In this document: positions 23,166 to 29,975 of the stretch, in pieces | Position numbering within the stretch: the stretch's first letter is position 1 | Layout of the letters: each line of letters begins with the position of its first letter | Assembly (NCBI GenBank): GCA_050018455.1 | Contig: JBEKAA010000008.1 | Location: 45,307-109,306 of the forward strand | DNA: 64,000 bases | Source of the DNA: RBG-13-68-16 sp050018455 | GTDB taxonomy: Bacteria; Acidobacteriota; Thermoanaerobaculia; Thermoanaerobaculales; Thermoanaerobaculaceae | Direction of reading: 5' to 3' | Translations under genes and position numbers: made by a program | Notes under the pieces: model-generated | The model's input: the letters and a program-made list of their open reading frames with translations, nothing else | What the model was told of the DNA's origin: nothing | Database searches by the model: none

Positions 23166-23966
23166 TCACGACGGCACCTCCACCGAGGCGAGGAAGGCCA
23201 GGCACTCCTTCACGAACCGCTCGGGGTGCTCGACCACGAGGACGTGGCCGGACCCCTCGACGACGACGAGACGCGCGTCCGGGATCGTCTCCGCCATCAC
23301 CCTTGCCCGCTCGAGCGGCATGATGCAGTCCCCGGCGGCGGCGAGCACCAGCGTCGGGCACGCGATCCGCGGCAGGTACGGCGTGAGGTCGAAGCGCTCG
23401 AGCGACGCCAGGATCGCGTCGGCGGCGGCGAACCACCAGCGCGGCAGCGCCGCCATCTGAGTGCGCCGCTCCTGCAGCTCGTCGCGATGCGCCTCGAGGT
23501 ACGCGGGCGAGTAGAACACCGGCAGCATGGCGTCGACCAGCGCGCCGGGGTCGCCACCCCCTGCGACCGCGGCGGCAGTGCGGTGCAGCTCCGCAGCGCC
23601 GCGTCGGAACTCGTCCGTGATCTCGGTGGCCGTCGCCGCGACGAGGGAACGCACGCGCGCGGGGTGGAGCGCGGCGAGCGCCATGCCCACCTCGGCGCCG
23701 AACGAGGTCCCGATCACGTGGAAAGCCCCCACGTCGAGCGCGTCGAGCAAGGCCGCGACATCCTCGACATGCCCCTCGATCTCGGAGGGAGACGTGCCGG
23801 GCGAGGCGAGCTGGCCCCGGAAGTCGCAGCGCACGACGCGGAAGCGCTCGGCCAGCGGCTTCGCGGTCGGGTCCCACGACCCCATCGTCATGAGCCCGCC
23901 GTTGAGCAGCAGCACTGGTTCTCCCGCCCCGTCCATTCGGTGAGTGAGCATGCCTACCTGGTCCAC
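23166..23966 (-). CDS. Alpha/beta hydrolase
   Basis: A 266-residue single-domain serine hydrolase: LLNGGLMTMGSWDP (oxyanion hole), CDFRGQLASPG, nucleophile elbow GTSFGAE, acid in AAGDCIMP and His in GSGHVLVVEHP. GTG 23966 starts 2 nt after the stop of the upstream acyl-CoA ligase, so it is in the same transcript; ATG 23951 is an alternative start. The tight coupling suggests it hydrolyses an intermediate or product of the ligase pathway. Confidence 0.87.
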   Translation of the reverse strand: MDQVGMLTHRMDGAGEPVLLLNGGLMTMGSWDPTAKPLAERFRVVRCDFRGQLASPGTSPSEIEGHVEDVAALLDALDVGAFHVIGTSFGAEVGMALAALHPARVRSLVAATATEITDEFRRGAAELHRTAAAVAGGGDPGALVDAMLPVFYSPAYLEAHRDELQERRTQMAALPRWWFAAADAILASLERFDLTPYLPRIACPTLVLAAAGDCIMPLERARVMAETIPDARLVVVEGSGHVLVVEHPERFVKECLAFLASVEVPS

Positions 23967-23968
23967 GC

Positions 23969-25540
23969 TTAGTCCTGGTCCTTTTCCTCTGTCCCGTGCT
24001 TGGTGTCCTGTGCCCGGCTCTGAGCATAGCGGGCGGCCAACTCAGGTTTCACCACCTTGCCGTACGCGGTGCGGGGCAAGGACTCGACGAAGATGAAGTC
24101 CTTCGGGATCTTGTAGCGTGCGAGCTTGATCGCAAGGAACGCGCCCAGTTCATCGGCGGTGACCTGCTGCGCCGGGCGTGGCACCACGAACGCCACGCCG
24201 ACCTCGCCCCACGTCTCGTGCCCGACACCGACAACTGCCGCGTCCGCGACCGCCGAATGGAGCAGGAGCTCGCCCTCGATCTCTGCCGGGTAGACATTGA
24301 CGCCGCCCGAGATGAACATGTCCTTCTTCCGGCCCGCGATGGTGAAGAAGTCGTCTTCGTCGCGGCGCGCCAGGTCGCCGGTGTGGAAGAAGCCATCCTC
24401 GTCGAATGACGCGGCGGTAGCCGCGGGGTTGTTCCAGTAGCCGGAGCAGACATGCGGGCCCTTGAGGCAGAGCTCGCCAACCTCGCCGGTCTCGACCTCG
24501 AGGCCTTCGGTGTCGATCAGCTTGGCTTGAGTGAACATCAGGGGACGGCCAATCGAGCCCTTCTTCCGCACCGATTCCTCGTTCGACATTGCGAAGCAGT
24601 TGACCCCCACCTCGGTGAGACCGTACCCCTGTCGAAACACTACCCCGCGTTTCTGGTAGGCCTCGATGATGTAGAGAGGCAGATGCGCGCCCCCGGAGGC
24701 GAGCCATCGCACGTACGAAAGGTCAACGGAGGCGAACTCGGGCGCCTCCATCAATAGCTTCCAGATGGTGGGGACGCCGAGAACGACTGTACAGCGCTCA
24801 CTTTCGATTGTGTGCCAGATCTCCGTGGGATCGAAATCGGCGTGCAACACGACGGTCCCGCCGATGGCGAAGATCGGCAAGAGGAACGCGCCCAGGCCTC
24901 CGGCGTGGTACAGGGGGGTGAAGATCGGCGAGATGTCGTCCTCGCGAAGCTGCCACGAGATCACCGTGTTGTACGCGTTCCACGCGATCATCCGGTGGGA
25001 GAGCATGACCCCCTTGGGCTTGCCGGTCGTGCCGCTGGTGTAGAGGAGGCAGTACGTGTCCTCGGGAGAGACCGGGGTCCGGGGTCCGGGGTCCGGGGTC
25101 CGAGAAAGCAGATCAGGAAAACGGGAGTCGGAGGGATCGACGGGCTCGTCAAGGGCGACCCAGCGCTCGAGCTCGACCAGGCGCTTGAGGTCGCGGACGA
25201 CCTCTGCGAAGGCGCCGTCGTACACGAGGGCGCGCATGCCGGAATCGCGGATCATGAAGGCGAATTCGTGCGCGGTCAGGCGGGTGCCGAGTGGCACGAT
25301 GACGACGCCGCTCTTGCCGGCGGCGAAGAAGTTGCCGAGGAACTCGACCCGGTTGTGGGCGAGGATGCCGATGCGGTCGCCGCTCGTGAGTCCAAGCTGG
25401 TCGCGCCAGGCGGCGGCGCAGGCGAACGCGCGACCATCCAGGTCGCGGTAGCTGAGGCGCTCGCCGGTCGGTACGAACACCAGCGCGGTCTTGTCGGGGC
25501 TCAGGCGCGCCCGCTCGCCGAGGACGTCACCGTGGAGCAT
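23969..25540 (-). CDS. AMP-forming acyl-CoA synthetase / ligase
   Basis: A 523-residue ANL-superfamily enzyme that activates a carboxylic acid as acyl-AMP and then acyl-CoA. The P-loop is LLYTSGTTGKPKG; other core motifs are GYGLTEVG, TGDLARRDED, the hinge GRKKDMFISGGVNVYPAEIE and the catalytic Lys in PRTAYGKVVK. Substrate not predictable. ATG 25540 follows GGGAGG; upstream codons come from a heptad array. Just before the P-loop, an odd stretch SRTPDPGPRTPVS is encoded by four exact GGGGTCC heptads (complement strand), an in-frame insertion at a surface loop. Confidence 0.92.
   Translation of the reverse strand: MLHGDVLGERARLSPDKTALVFVPTGERLSYRDLDGRAFACAAAWRDQLGLTSGDRIGILAHNRVEFLGNFFAAGKSGVVIVPLGTRLTAHEFAFMIRDSGMRALVYDGAFAEVVRDLKRLVELERWVALDEPVDPSDSRFPDLLSRTPDPGPRTPVSPEDTYCLLYTSGTTGKPKGVMLSHRMIAWNAYNTVISWQLREDDISPIFTPLYHAGGLGAFLLPIFAIGGTVVLHADFDPTEIWHTIESERCTVVLGVPTIWKLLMEAPEFASVDLSYVRWLASGGAHLPLYIIEAYQKRGVVFRQGYGLTEVGVNCFAMSNEESVRKKGSIGRPLMFTQAKLIDTEGLEVETGEVGELCLKGPHVCSGYWNNPAATAASFDEDGFFHTGDLARRDEDDFFTIAGRKKDMFISGGVNVYPAEIEGELLLHSAVADAAVVGVGHETWGEVGVAFVVPRPAQQVTADELGAFLAIKLARYKIPKDFIFVESLPRTAYGKVVKPELAARYAQSRAQDTKHGTEEKDQD
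25074..25101. repeat. Four exact GGGGTCC heptads inside the ligase gene
   Basis: GGGGTCC is repeated at 25074, 25081, 25088 and 25095 without mismatch. Total 28 bp, coding on the minus strand for the Pro-rich insert in the ligase. Confidence 0.9.
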
Positions 25541-25560
25541 GCCCACCTCCCACCCACCCG

Positions 25561-25729
25561 GTCGACAGTTGACAGTTGACAGTCGACAGTTGAGGAGCGC
25601 TCTCGACGGTGTCCGGTTCGTCGACGACAACCCGGGTTTCGGCAAGGGGATCGCGGGAGCGAAAGGCCATCCTCATTGCCTTCCGGGGTGGGTGGGGGAG
25701 CTGTCAACTGTTGACTGTGAACTGTCAAC
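25561..25729. repeat. Inverted heptad word array (AGTTGAC/CTGTCAA type)
   Basis: Left arm 25561-25596 contains AGTTGAC/AGTCGAC heptads; right arm 25701-25728 reads CTGTCAA, CTGTTGA, CTGTGAA, CTGTCAA. The right arm is read in frame as the C-terminal tail of the upstream hydrolase gene. Confidence 0.85.
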
Positions 25730-26626
25730 TGCGCTGTTGAGAGCTGTCAGAAAGGCATCGGGGCACTCCAGTGGCGGCACGTGGCCGCAGCGGTCGAGCG
25801 TCACGAGAGTCGCGTCGGGGAGAGCCTTGAGCATTCGCTGGGCGTACTCGATCGGGACCAGGCGGTCCGAGGCGCCCCAGACCAGCCTGACCGGCACGGT
25901 GATCTCGTGGAGCTGGGCGTCGGAGAGGGTATACGCCTCCATGCTCGCGGCGGTGGCAGCGAAGCGGGCGAGCGGCCCTGTTCGTGCCTGACGCACGATA
26001 TCGTCGAGAACGAAGCCCGGGACCGGTTCTCTCCCCGAATCCCTCGTCTGTGCGAGCGACTCGCGCGCCTCGGACCGGTTCTTCGGGAGAAGATGGGCGC
26101 TCAGGTCGGGGCCTCTGATCGCACCGCCGTCGATGCACACGACCATGGCAACCCGTTCGGGATGACGGTGGGCGATGAGCATGGCAATCCAAGCGCCGAG
26201 GGAGTTGCCCACAAGCGTGACTCTTTCGCCGTTTGCCAGCGTGCCGACGACAGCTTCCGCGGCCTCGAGCATCTGACGCACCTCGATCGGGCCACTCATC
26301 GGTGCGCTTGCGCCGTGCCCGGCGAGGTCGGGCACGATGAGGCGGTGGGTCTTGGCCAACTCACGGGTGACCCGGAACCACGCCCCGGCCTGGCCGCCGG
26401 CGCCGTGGAGCAGGACCAGAACTGGGCCGCCGCCGCCGGCGAACACCGTCTGCGGACCGGCCGGTGCGGCAACCAGGACCTTGTGCAACCCGGAGGTGCG
26501 AAGGGCGAGCCGTGTTTGCCAGGCGAACACCGTGAGAGGGCGGTAGCGCAGCATCCACACCGCCCACACCCCCGCTGCCGCGACAGCCGCCACGATGGCG
26601 ATGAGCACGATCATCGTTGCACGCAT
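25673..26626 (-). CDS. Membrane-anchored alpha/beta hydrolase
   Basis: A 317-residue serine hydrolase with one N-terminal transmembrane helix (MIVLIAIVAAVAAAGVWAVWML). Catalytic features are LLHGAGGQAGAWF, nucleophile elbow GNSLGA, acid in GASDRLVP and His in RCGHVPPLECP. ATG 26626 has an AGGGG-type ribosome-binding site; GTG 26632 is also possible. The last ~20 residues (NSAVDSSQSTVDSSPTHPG...) are not family sequence; they are the translation of a heptad repeat arm that has overrun the gene end. Upstream are the KAS III-like genes, downstream the acyl-CoA ligase. Confidence 0.87.
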   Translation of the reverse strand: MRATMIVLIAIVAAVAAAGVWAVWMLRYRPLTVFAWQTRLALRTSGLHKVLVAAPAGPQTVFAGGGGPVLVLLHGAGGQAGAWFRVTRELAKTHRLIVPDLAGHGASAPMSGPIEVRQMLEAAEAVVGTLANGERVTLVGNSLGAWIAMLIAHRHPERVAMVVCIDGGAIRGPDLSAHLLPKNRSEARESLAQTRDSGREPVPGFVLDDIVRQARTGPLARFAATAASMEAYTLSDAQLHEITVPVRLVWGASDRLVPIEYAQRMLKALPDATLVTLDRCGHVPPLECPDAFLTALNSAVDSSQSTVDSSPTHPGRQ

Positions 26627-26634
26627 CCTCACCC

Positions 26635-26715
26635 CTGTGGACCGAGGTCGGTGGCCCGTGGTCCGCCGGCCCCCGGCCGGCCCAACGCATGGCCGGGTGT
26701 CTTGCGGACCCTGAA
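26635..26715. repeat. GGTCC/GGACC-rich inverted spacer
   Basis: The left side has GTGGACCGAGGTC and GTGGTCCGCC, the right side GCGGACCCTGAACC and GTGGTCC, around a CCGGCCCCCGGCCGG core. The words resemble the GGGGTCC heptads at 25074 and the hairpin at 29950. Confidence 0.6.
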
Positions 26716-26724
26716 CCGTGGTCC

Positions 26725-27720
26725 TTACGGCATTCTGAACGCCGCCCCGGCCTGGTTGTAGCCCACCCCCGAGCCGATCATGACGAGAAGATCCCCCGCG
26801 TGGATCTTACCCTTTCCCAGGGCATCATCGAGCGCCATCGGGATGCACGCCGAGCCCGTATACCCCCACTTGTCCATGATCGTGTGGGTCTTCTCCATCG
26901 GCAATCCGAGGTCCGCCATCACCAACTCGATGGACGGCTTGCGCACCTGCGTGAAGAGGATGAAGTCGATGTCCGAGAGCTCGAAACCACCCTCCTTGGC
27001 GACGCGGCGGGTAAGGCGCGGCCACCCCTCGTGGTTGATCTCGGGTGGGTAGCGGTCGAGGATCTTGACCGTTGTGCGGCCGGCCTTGACCGACTCCACG
27101 CTCGCCGGCTCGAAGGTGCCCCCCGAGTAGATCCCCCAGTGCCGGTGGTACTCGCCGCCGGCCTGCGACGCCGAGGACACGAAGCCCTGGGTCTCGCGCG
27201 GCTCCAGCACGGCGGCGCCGGCCCCGTCACCGTAGAAGAAGATCATCGGGTCGTTGGGGTCGGTCAGCTTGTGCATCAGGTAGACTCCGACTACGAGGAC
27301 CACCTTCAGCCCGGGGTTGGCGGCGATCATGCCTGCGGCGATCGCGAGGCCGGTGGGGAACGACGCGCACGCGCACCCCACGTCGAACGTCCCGGCGTTC
27401 GAAGCACCCAGCTTGTGCTGGAGAACGACGGAGGTTGCCGGCGAGATGTAGTCGGGAGAGTCGGTCCCCAGGACGATGAGATCGACCTCCTCGGGCTTGC
27501 GGCCGGCGCGCTCCAGCGCCTGCCGCGCGGCCGGCAGCGCCACGTCCGACGTCGCCCAGTCGTCCGGTGCCCACCAACGGCTCGTGATGCCGCTGGAGGC
27601 CTCCATCTTGTCCACGAACTCGGGAACCGCGGCGTCGAACTTCGCGCGCAGCTCGTTGTTGGTCACCTCTCGCTCGGGCAGGTACCGCCCGGTAGCCACG
27701 ATGTTTGCGATTCTGGCCAT
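26725..27720 (-). CDS. KAS III-like (FabH family) protein, paralog A, altered active site
   Basis: A 331-residue thiolase-superfamily protein that aligns with FabH over its length. The Cys nucleophile is present (VGCACASFP). The other two FabH catalytic positions are changed: where FabH has His in HQAN this protein reads FTQVRK, and where FabH has Asn in GNTSAA it reads GYTGSA. Decarboxylative condensation with malonyl-ACP is therefore doubtful; acyl transfer or another Claisen-type reaction is possible. GAGGTG precedes ATG 27720. About 89% identical (35 differences by eye) to paralog B, which lies upstream in the same direction. Confidence 0.85.
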   Translation of the reverse strand: MARIANIVATGRYLPEREVTNNELRAKFDAAVPEFVDKMEASSGITSRWWAPDDWATSDVALPAARQALERAGRKPEEVDLIVLGTDSPDYISPATSVVLQHKLGASNAGTFDVGCACASFPTGLAIAAGMIAANPGLKVVLVVGVYLMHKLTDPNDPMIFFYGDGAGAAVLEPRETQGFVSSASQAGGEYHRHWGIYSGGTFEPASVESVKAGRTTVKILDRYPPEINHEGWPRLTRRVAKEGGFELSDIDFILFTQVRKPSIELVMADLGLPMEKTHTIMDKWGYTGSACIPMALDDALGKGKIHAGDLLVMIGSGVGYNQAGAAFRMP

Positions 27721-27738
27721 GGTCACCTCGATTCTCTA

Positions 27739-27879
27739 GGTCAAAGGTCAAACGTCAAAGGGAAAAGGGAAGGCAGCGACAGGATCGACCCACTGTGGCG
27801 GCCGTCAGGCGTCGCAGCGGTGGCGCCCCCCGTTTCACGTTTTCCCTTTCACGTTTTCCCTCTTCCGTTTACCCTTTTC
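27739..27879. repeat. Inverted heptad array between the KAS paralogs
   Basis: Five purine heptads at 27739-27773 (GGTCAAA, GGTCAAA, CGTCAAA, GGGAAAA, GGGAAGG) and seven pyrimidine heptads at 27831-27879 (CGTTTCA, CGTTTTC, CCTTTCA, CGTTTTC, CCTCTTC, CGTTTAC, CCTTTTC). Confidence 0.88.
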
Positions 27880-27895
27880 CCGTTCGTGCCCCACG

Positions 27896-27932
27896 TCCCG
27901 AGAACAGTGCCGCCGTCCACCGAGATCACCGC
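27896..27932 (-). pseudogene. Relic of an SDR 3' end between the KAS paralogs
   Basis: On the minus strand these 37 bp read V-I-S-V-D-G-G-T-V-L-G-T, matching the C-terminus V-I-S-V-D-G-G-I-V-L-G-T of the SDR at 29080-29865; 32 of 37 bases agree. It lies where an SDR copy would sit if the KAS-SDR pair had been duplicated and the second SDR then deleted. Confidence 0.7.
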
Positions 27933-27944
27933 TTGCCCTCTGTC

Positions 27945-28940
27945 CTAGGGCATCCGGAATGCCGCCCCCGCCAGGTTGTAGCCCACGCCCGAGGCAATGA
28001 ACACGACCAAGTCACCGGGATGGAGCTTGGTCTGTTCGCGCGCATCGTCGAGAGCCATGGGGATGCAGGCAGATCCGGTGTAGCCCCACTTCTCCATGAC
28101 GGTATGGGTCTTTTCCATCGGCAGGCCGAGGTCGGCCATCACCAGCTCGATCGAAGGCTTGCGTACCTGCGTGAAGATGATGAGATCGATGTCGGAGATC
28201 GCAAGACCGCCCTCCTTGGCGACGCGCCGGGTCAGTCGGGGCCAGAACTCGTGGTTGAGCTCCGGCGGGTAGCGTTCGAGGACCTTCGGCGTGGTGCGAC
28301 CCGCCTTGACCGATTCGACGCTCGCCGGCTCGAAGGTGCCGCCCGAGTAGATTCCAGAGTAACGGTGGTACTCGCCGCCTGCCTGCGACGCTGAGGACAC
28401 GAAGCCGGGTGTGCCCCTTGGCTCGAGGACCGCCGCGCCGGCTCCGTCACCGTAAAGGAAAATCATCGGGTCGTTGGGGTCGGTGAGCTTGTGCATCAGG
28501 TAGACGCCGACGACGAGCACGACGTTGAGCCCTGGGTTGGTGGCGATCATCCCGGCACCGATCGCGAGAGCGGTGGGGAACGAGGCACAGGCACAGCCGA
28601 CATCGAAGGTGCCCGCGTTCTTCGCCCCCAACTTGTGCTGAAGCACGACCGAGGTGGCAGGGGTGATGTAGTCGGGGGAGTCGGTGCCGAGGATGATGAG
28701 ATCGACCTCCTCGGGCTTGCGGCCGGCGCGCTCCAGCGCCTGCCGCGCGGCCGGAAGCGCGACGTCCGAGGTCGCCCAGTCGTCCGGCGCCCACCAGCGG
28801 CTCGTGATCCCGGTGGAGGCCTCCATCTTGTCGACGAACTCGGGTACCGCGGCGTCGAACTTCGCGCGCAGCTCGTTGTTGGTCACCTCTCGCTCGGGCA
28901 GGTAGCGCCCGGTAGCCACGATGTTTGCAATTCTGGCCAT
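27945..28940 (-). CDS. KAS III-like (FabH family) protein, paralog B, altered active site
   Basis: A 331-residue tandem paralog of 26725-27720. The same Cys is kept (VGCACASFP), and the same replacements occur at the His and Asn positions (FTQVRK, GYTGSA), so the altered active site is a shared, maintained property. Differences from paralog A cluster in the last third (for instance DDAREQTKLHPGDLVVF). GAGGTG precedes ATG 28940. The SDR lies upstream in the same direction. Two different paralogs may act as a heterodimer, but this is inference. Confidence 0.85.
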   Translation of the reverse strand: MARIANIVATGRYLPEREVTNNELRAKFDAAVPEFVDKMEASTGITSRWWAPDDWATSDVALPAARQALERAGRKPEEVDLIILGTDSPDYITPATSVVLQHKLGAKNAGTFDVGCACASFPTALAIGAGMIATNPGLNVVLVVGVYLMHKLTDPNDPMIFLYGDGAGAAVLEPRGTPGFVSSASQAGGEYHRYSGIYSGGTFEPASVESVKAGRTTPKVLERYPPELNHEFWPRLTRRVAKEGGLAISDIDLIIFTQVRKPSIELVMADLGLPMEKTHTVMEKWGYTGSACIPMALDDAREQTKLHPGDLVVFIASGVGYNLAGAAFRMP

Positions 28941-28966
28941 TGTCACCTCGATTCAAGCAAATACGA

Positions 28967-29068
28967 GGTCAAAGGGCAAAGGGTAAAGGGAAGACGAGAC
29001 CAATCCCGCATGGCCGACTGGCCCCGTGTCTTTGGTCTTCCCTTTCACCTTTTACCTTTTCCCTTTCA
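28967..29068. repeat. Inverted heptad array between SDR and KAS paralog B
   Basis: Four purine heptads at 28967-28994 (GGTCAAA, GGGCAAA, GGGTAAA, GGGAAGA) and five pyrimidine heptads at 29034-29068 (GGTCTTC, CCTTTCA, CCTTTTA, CCTTTTC, CCTTTCA). Confidence 0.88.
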
Positions 29069-29079
29069 CCGTCGTTGTC

Positions 29080-29865
29080 TCAGGTTCCGAGGACGATGCC
29101 GCCATCCACCGAGATCACCGCGCCGTGCACGAAGGTCGCAGCGTCGGATGCGAGCCAGAGGTAGGTGCTGGCGATGTCCTCGGGCTTGCCCATGCGGCCG
29201 AGCGGCGTGTGCGAGACCATCCCTTCGATCACCTTCTCGGGCATGGAGGCGATGATTTCGGTGCCGATGAAACCGGGCGCCACGGCGTTGACGCGGATCT
29301 TGTAGCGTCCCAGCTCGCGCGCCCACGTCTTGGTCATGGTGATCAGCCCACCCTTGGTGGCGGAGTAGTTGGTCTGGCCGAAGTTCCCATACAAGCCAAC
29401 CACCGACGTTGCGTTGAGGATTACCCCACCACCGGCCTTGATCATGTGCGGCACCACCGCGCGCGTGCACAGGAACACGCCCTTGAGGTTCACGGCGATG
29501 ACCGCGTCCCACGCGTCGTCGGTCATCGTCGAGACAACCGCGCCGTCCTTGTACTTGACCAGCTGGGCGTCGCGCACGATCCCCGCGTTGTTGACCAGCA
29601 CGTCGATCCGCCCCCAGCGCGCGACGACGGTCTCGGTGGCCGAGGCGACCGAGGCGGCGTCGGCGACGTTCACCTTTGAGAAGAGCGCCTCGCCGCCCGC
29701 GGCCTGGAGCTCCTTCAAGAGCTCGTCGGCCCTGGCGTCGCTCACGTCCCACGCGGCGACCCGAGCGCCTTCCCGGGCGAACCGGCTCGCGGTGGCCCTG
29801 CCGATCCCGGCCGCCGCCCCTGTCACGATGACAACCTTCCCCTTCAACCCTGTCTCGATGGCCAT
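29080..29865 (-). CDS. Short-chain dehydrogenase/reductase (FabG-like)
   Basis: A 261-residue classical SDR, probably an NAD(P)-dependent 3-ketoacyl/3-hydroxyacyl reductase. It has the cofactor motif TGAAAGIG, NNAG, the catalytic Ser in ATSVVG and Tyr-Lys in YSATKGG, then PGFIGTEI and SVDGG. ATG 29865 follows GAGGTG. It is the first gene of the minus-strand acyl-CoA module; the KAS paralogs, hydrolases, ligase and thiolase follow it. Confidence 0.92.
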   Translation of the reverse strand: MAIETGLKGKVVIVTGAAAGIGRATASRFAREGARVAAWDVSDARADELLKELQAAGGEALFSKVNVADAASVASATETVVARWGRIDVLVNNAGIVRDAQLVKYKDGAVVSTMTDDAWDAVIAVNLKGVFLCTRAVVPHMIKAGGGVILNATSVVGLYGNFGQTNYSATKGGLITMTKTWARELGRYKIRVNAVAPGFIGTEIIASMPEKVIEGMVSHTPLGRMGKPEDIASTYLWLASDAATFVHGAVISVDGGIVLGT

Positions 29866-29949
29866 GGCTCACCTCTTCTCAAGGCCGGACCTCGCCGGCC
29901 GTGTCTGATGTCGGGGCAAGTTCGGGGGCAGGGCGGGGGATTGGACCCC

Positions 29950-29970
29950 GGAACCCTAAACCCGGGTTCC
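29950..29970. repeat. Perfect 7-bp hairpin downstream of TonB receptor 2
   Basis: GGAACCC and GGGTTCC flank a 7-nt loop, six bases past the receptor stop. There is no T run on the receptor strand, so it is at best a weak terminator; the wording resembles the GGACCC-type repeats. Confidence 0.5.
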
Positions 29971-29975
29971 TGGCT

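Noticed and set aside
20822..29865. Direct assignment as an oleABCD olefin cluster
   Set aside because: The KAS proteins lack the OleA-type His and Asn, and the other genes are in the right classes only, not shown to be orthologs.
29950..29970. Intrinsic terminator for TonB receptor 2
   Set aside because: The hairpin is good but no T run follows on the receptor strand.
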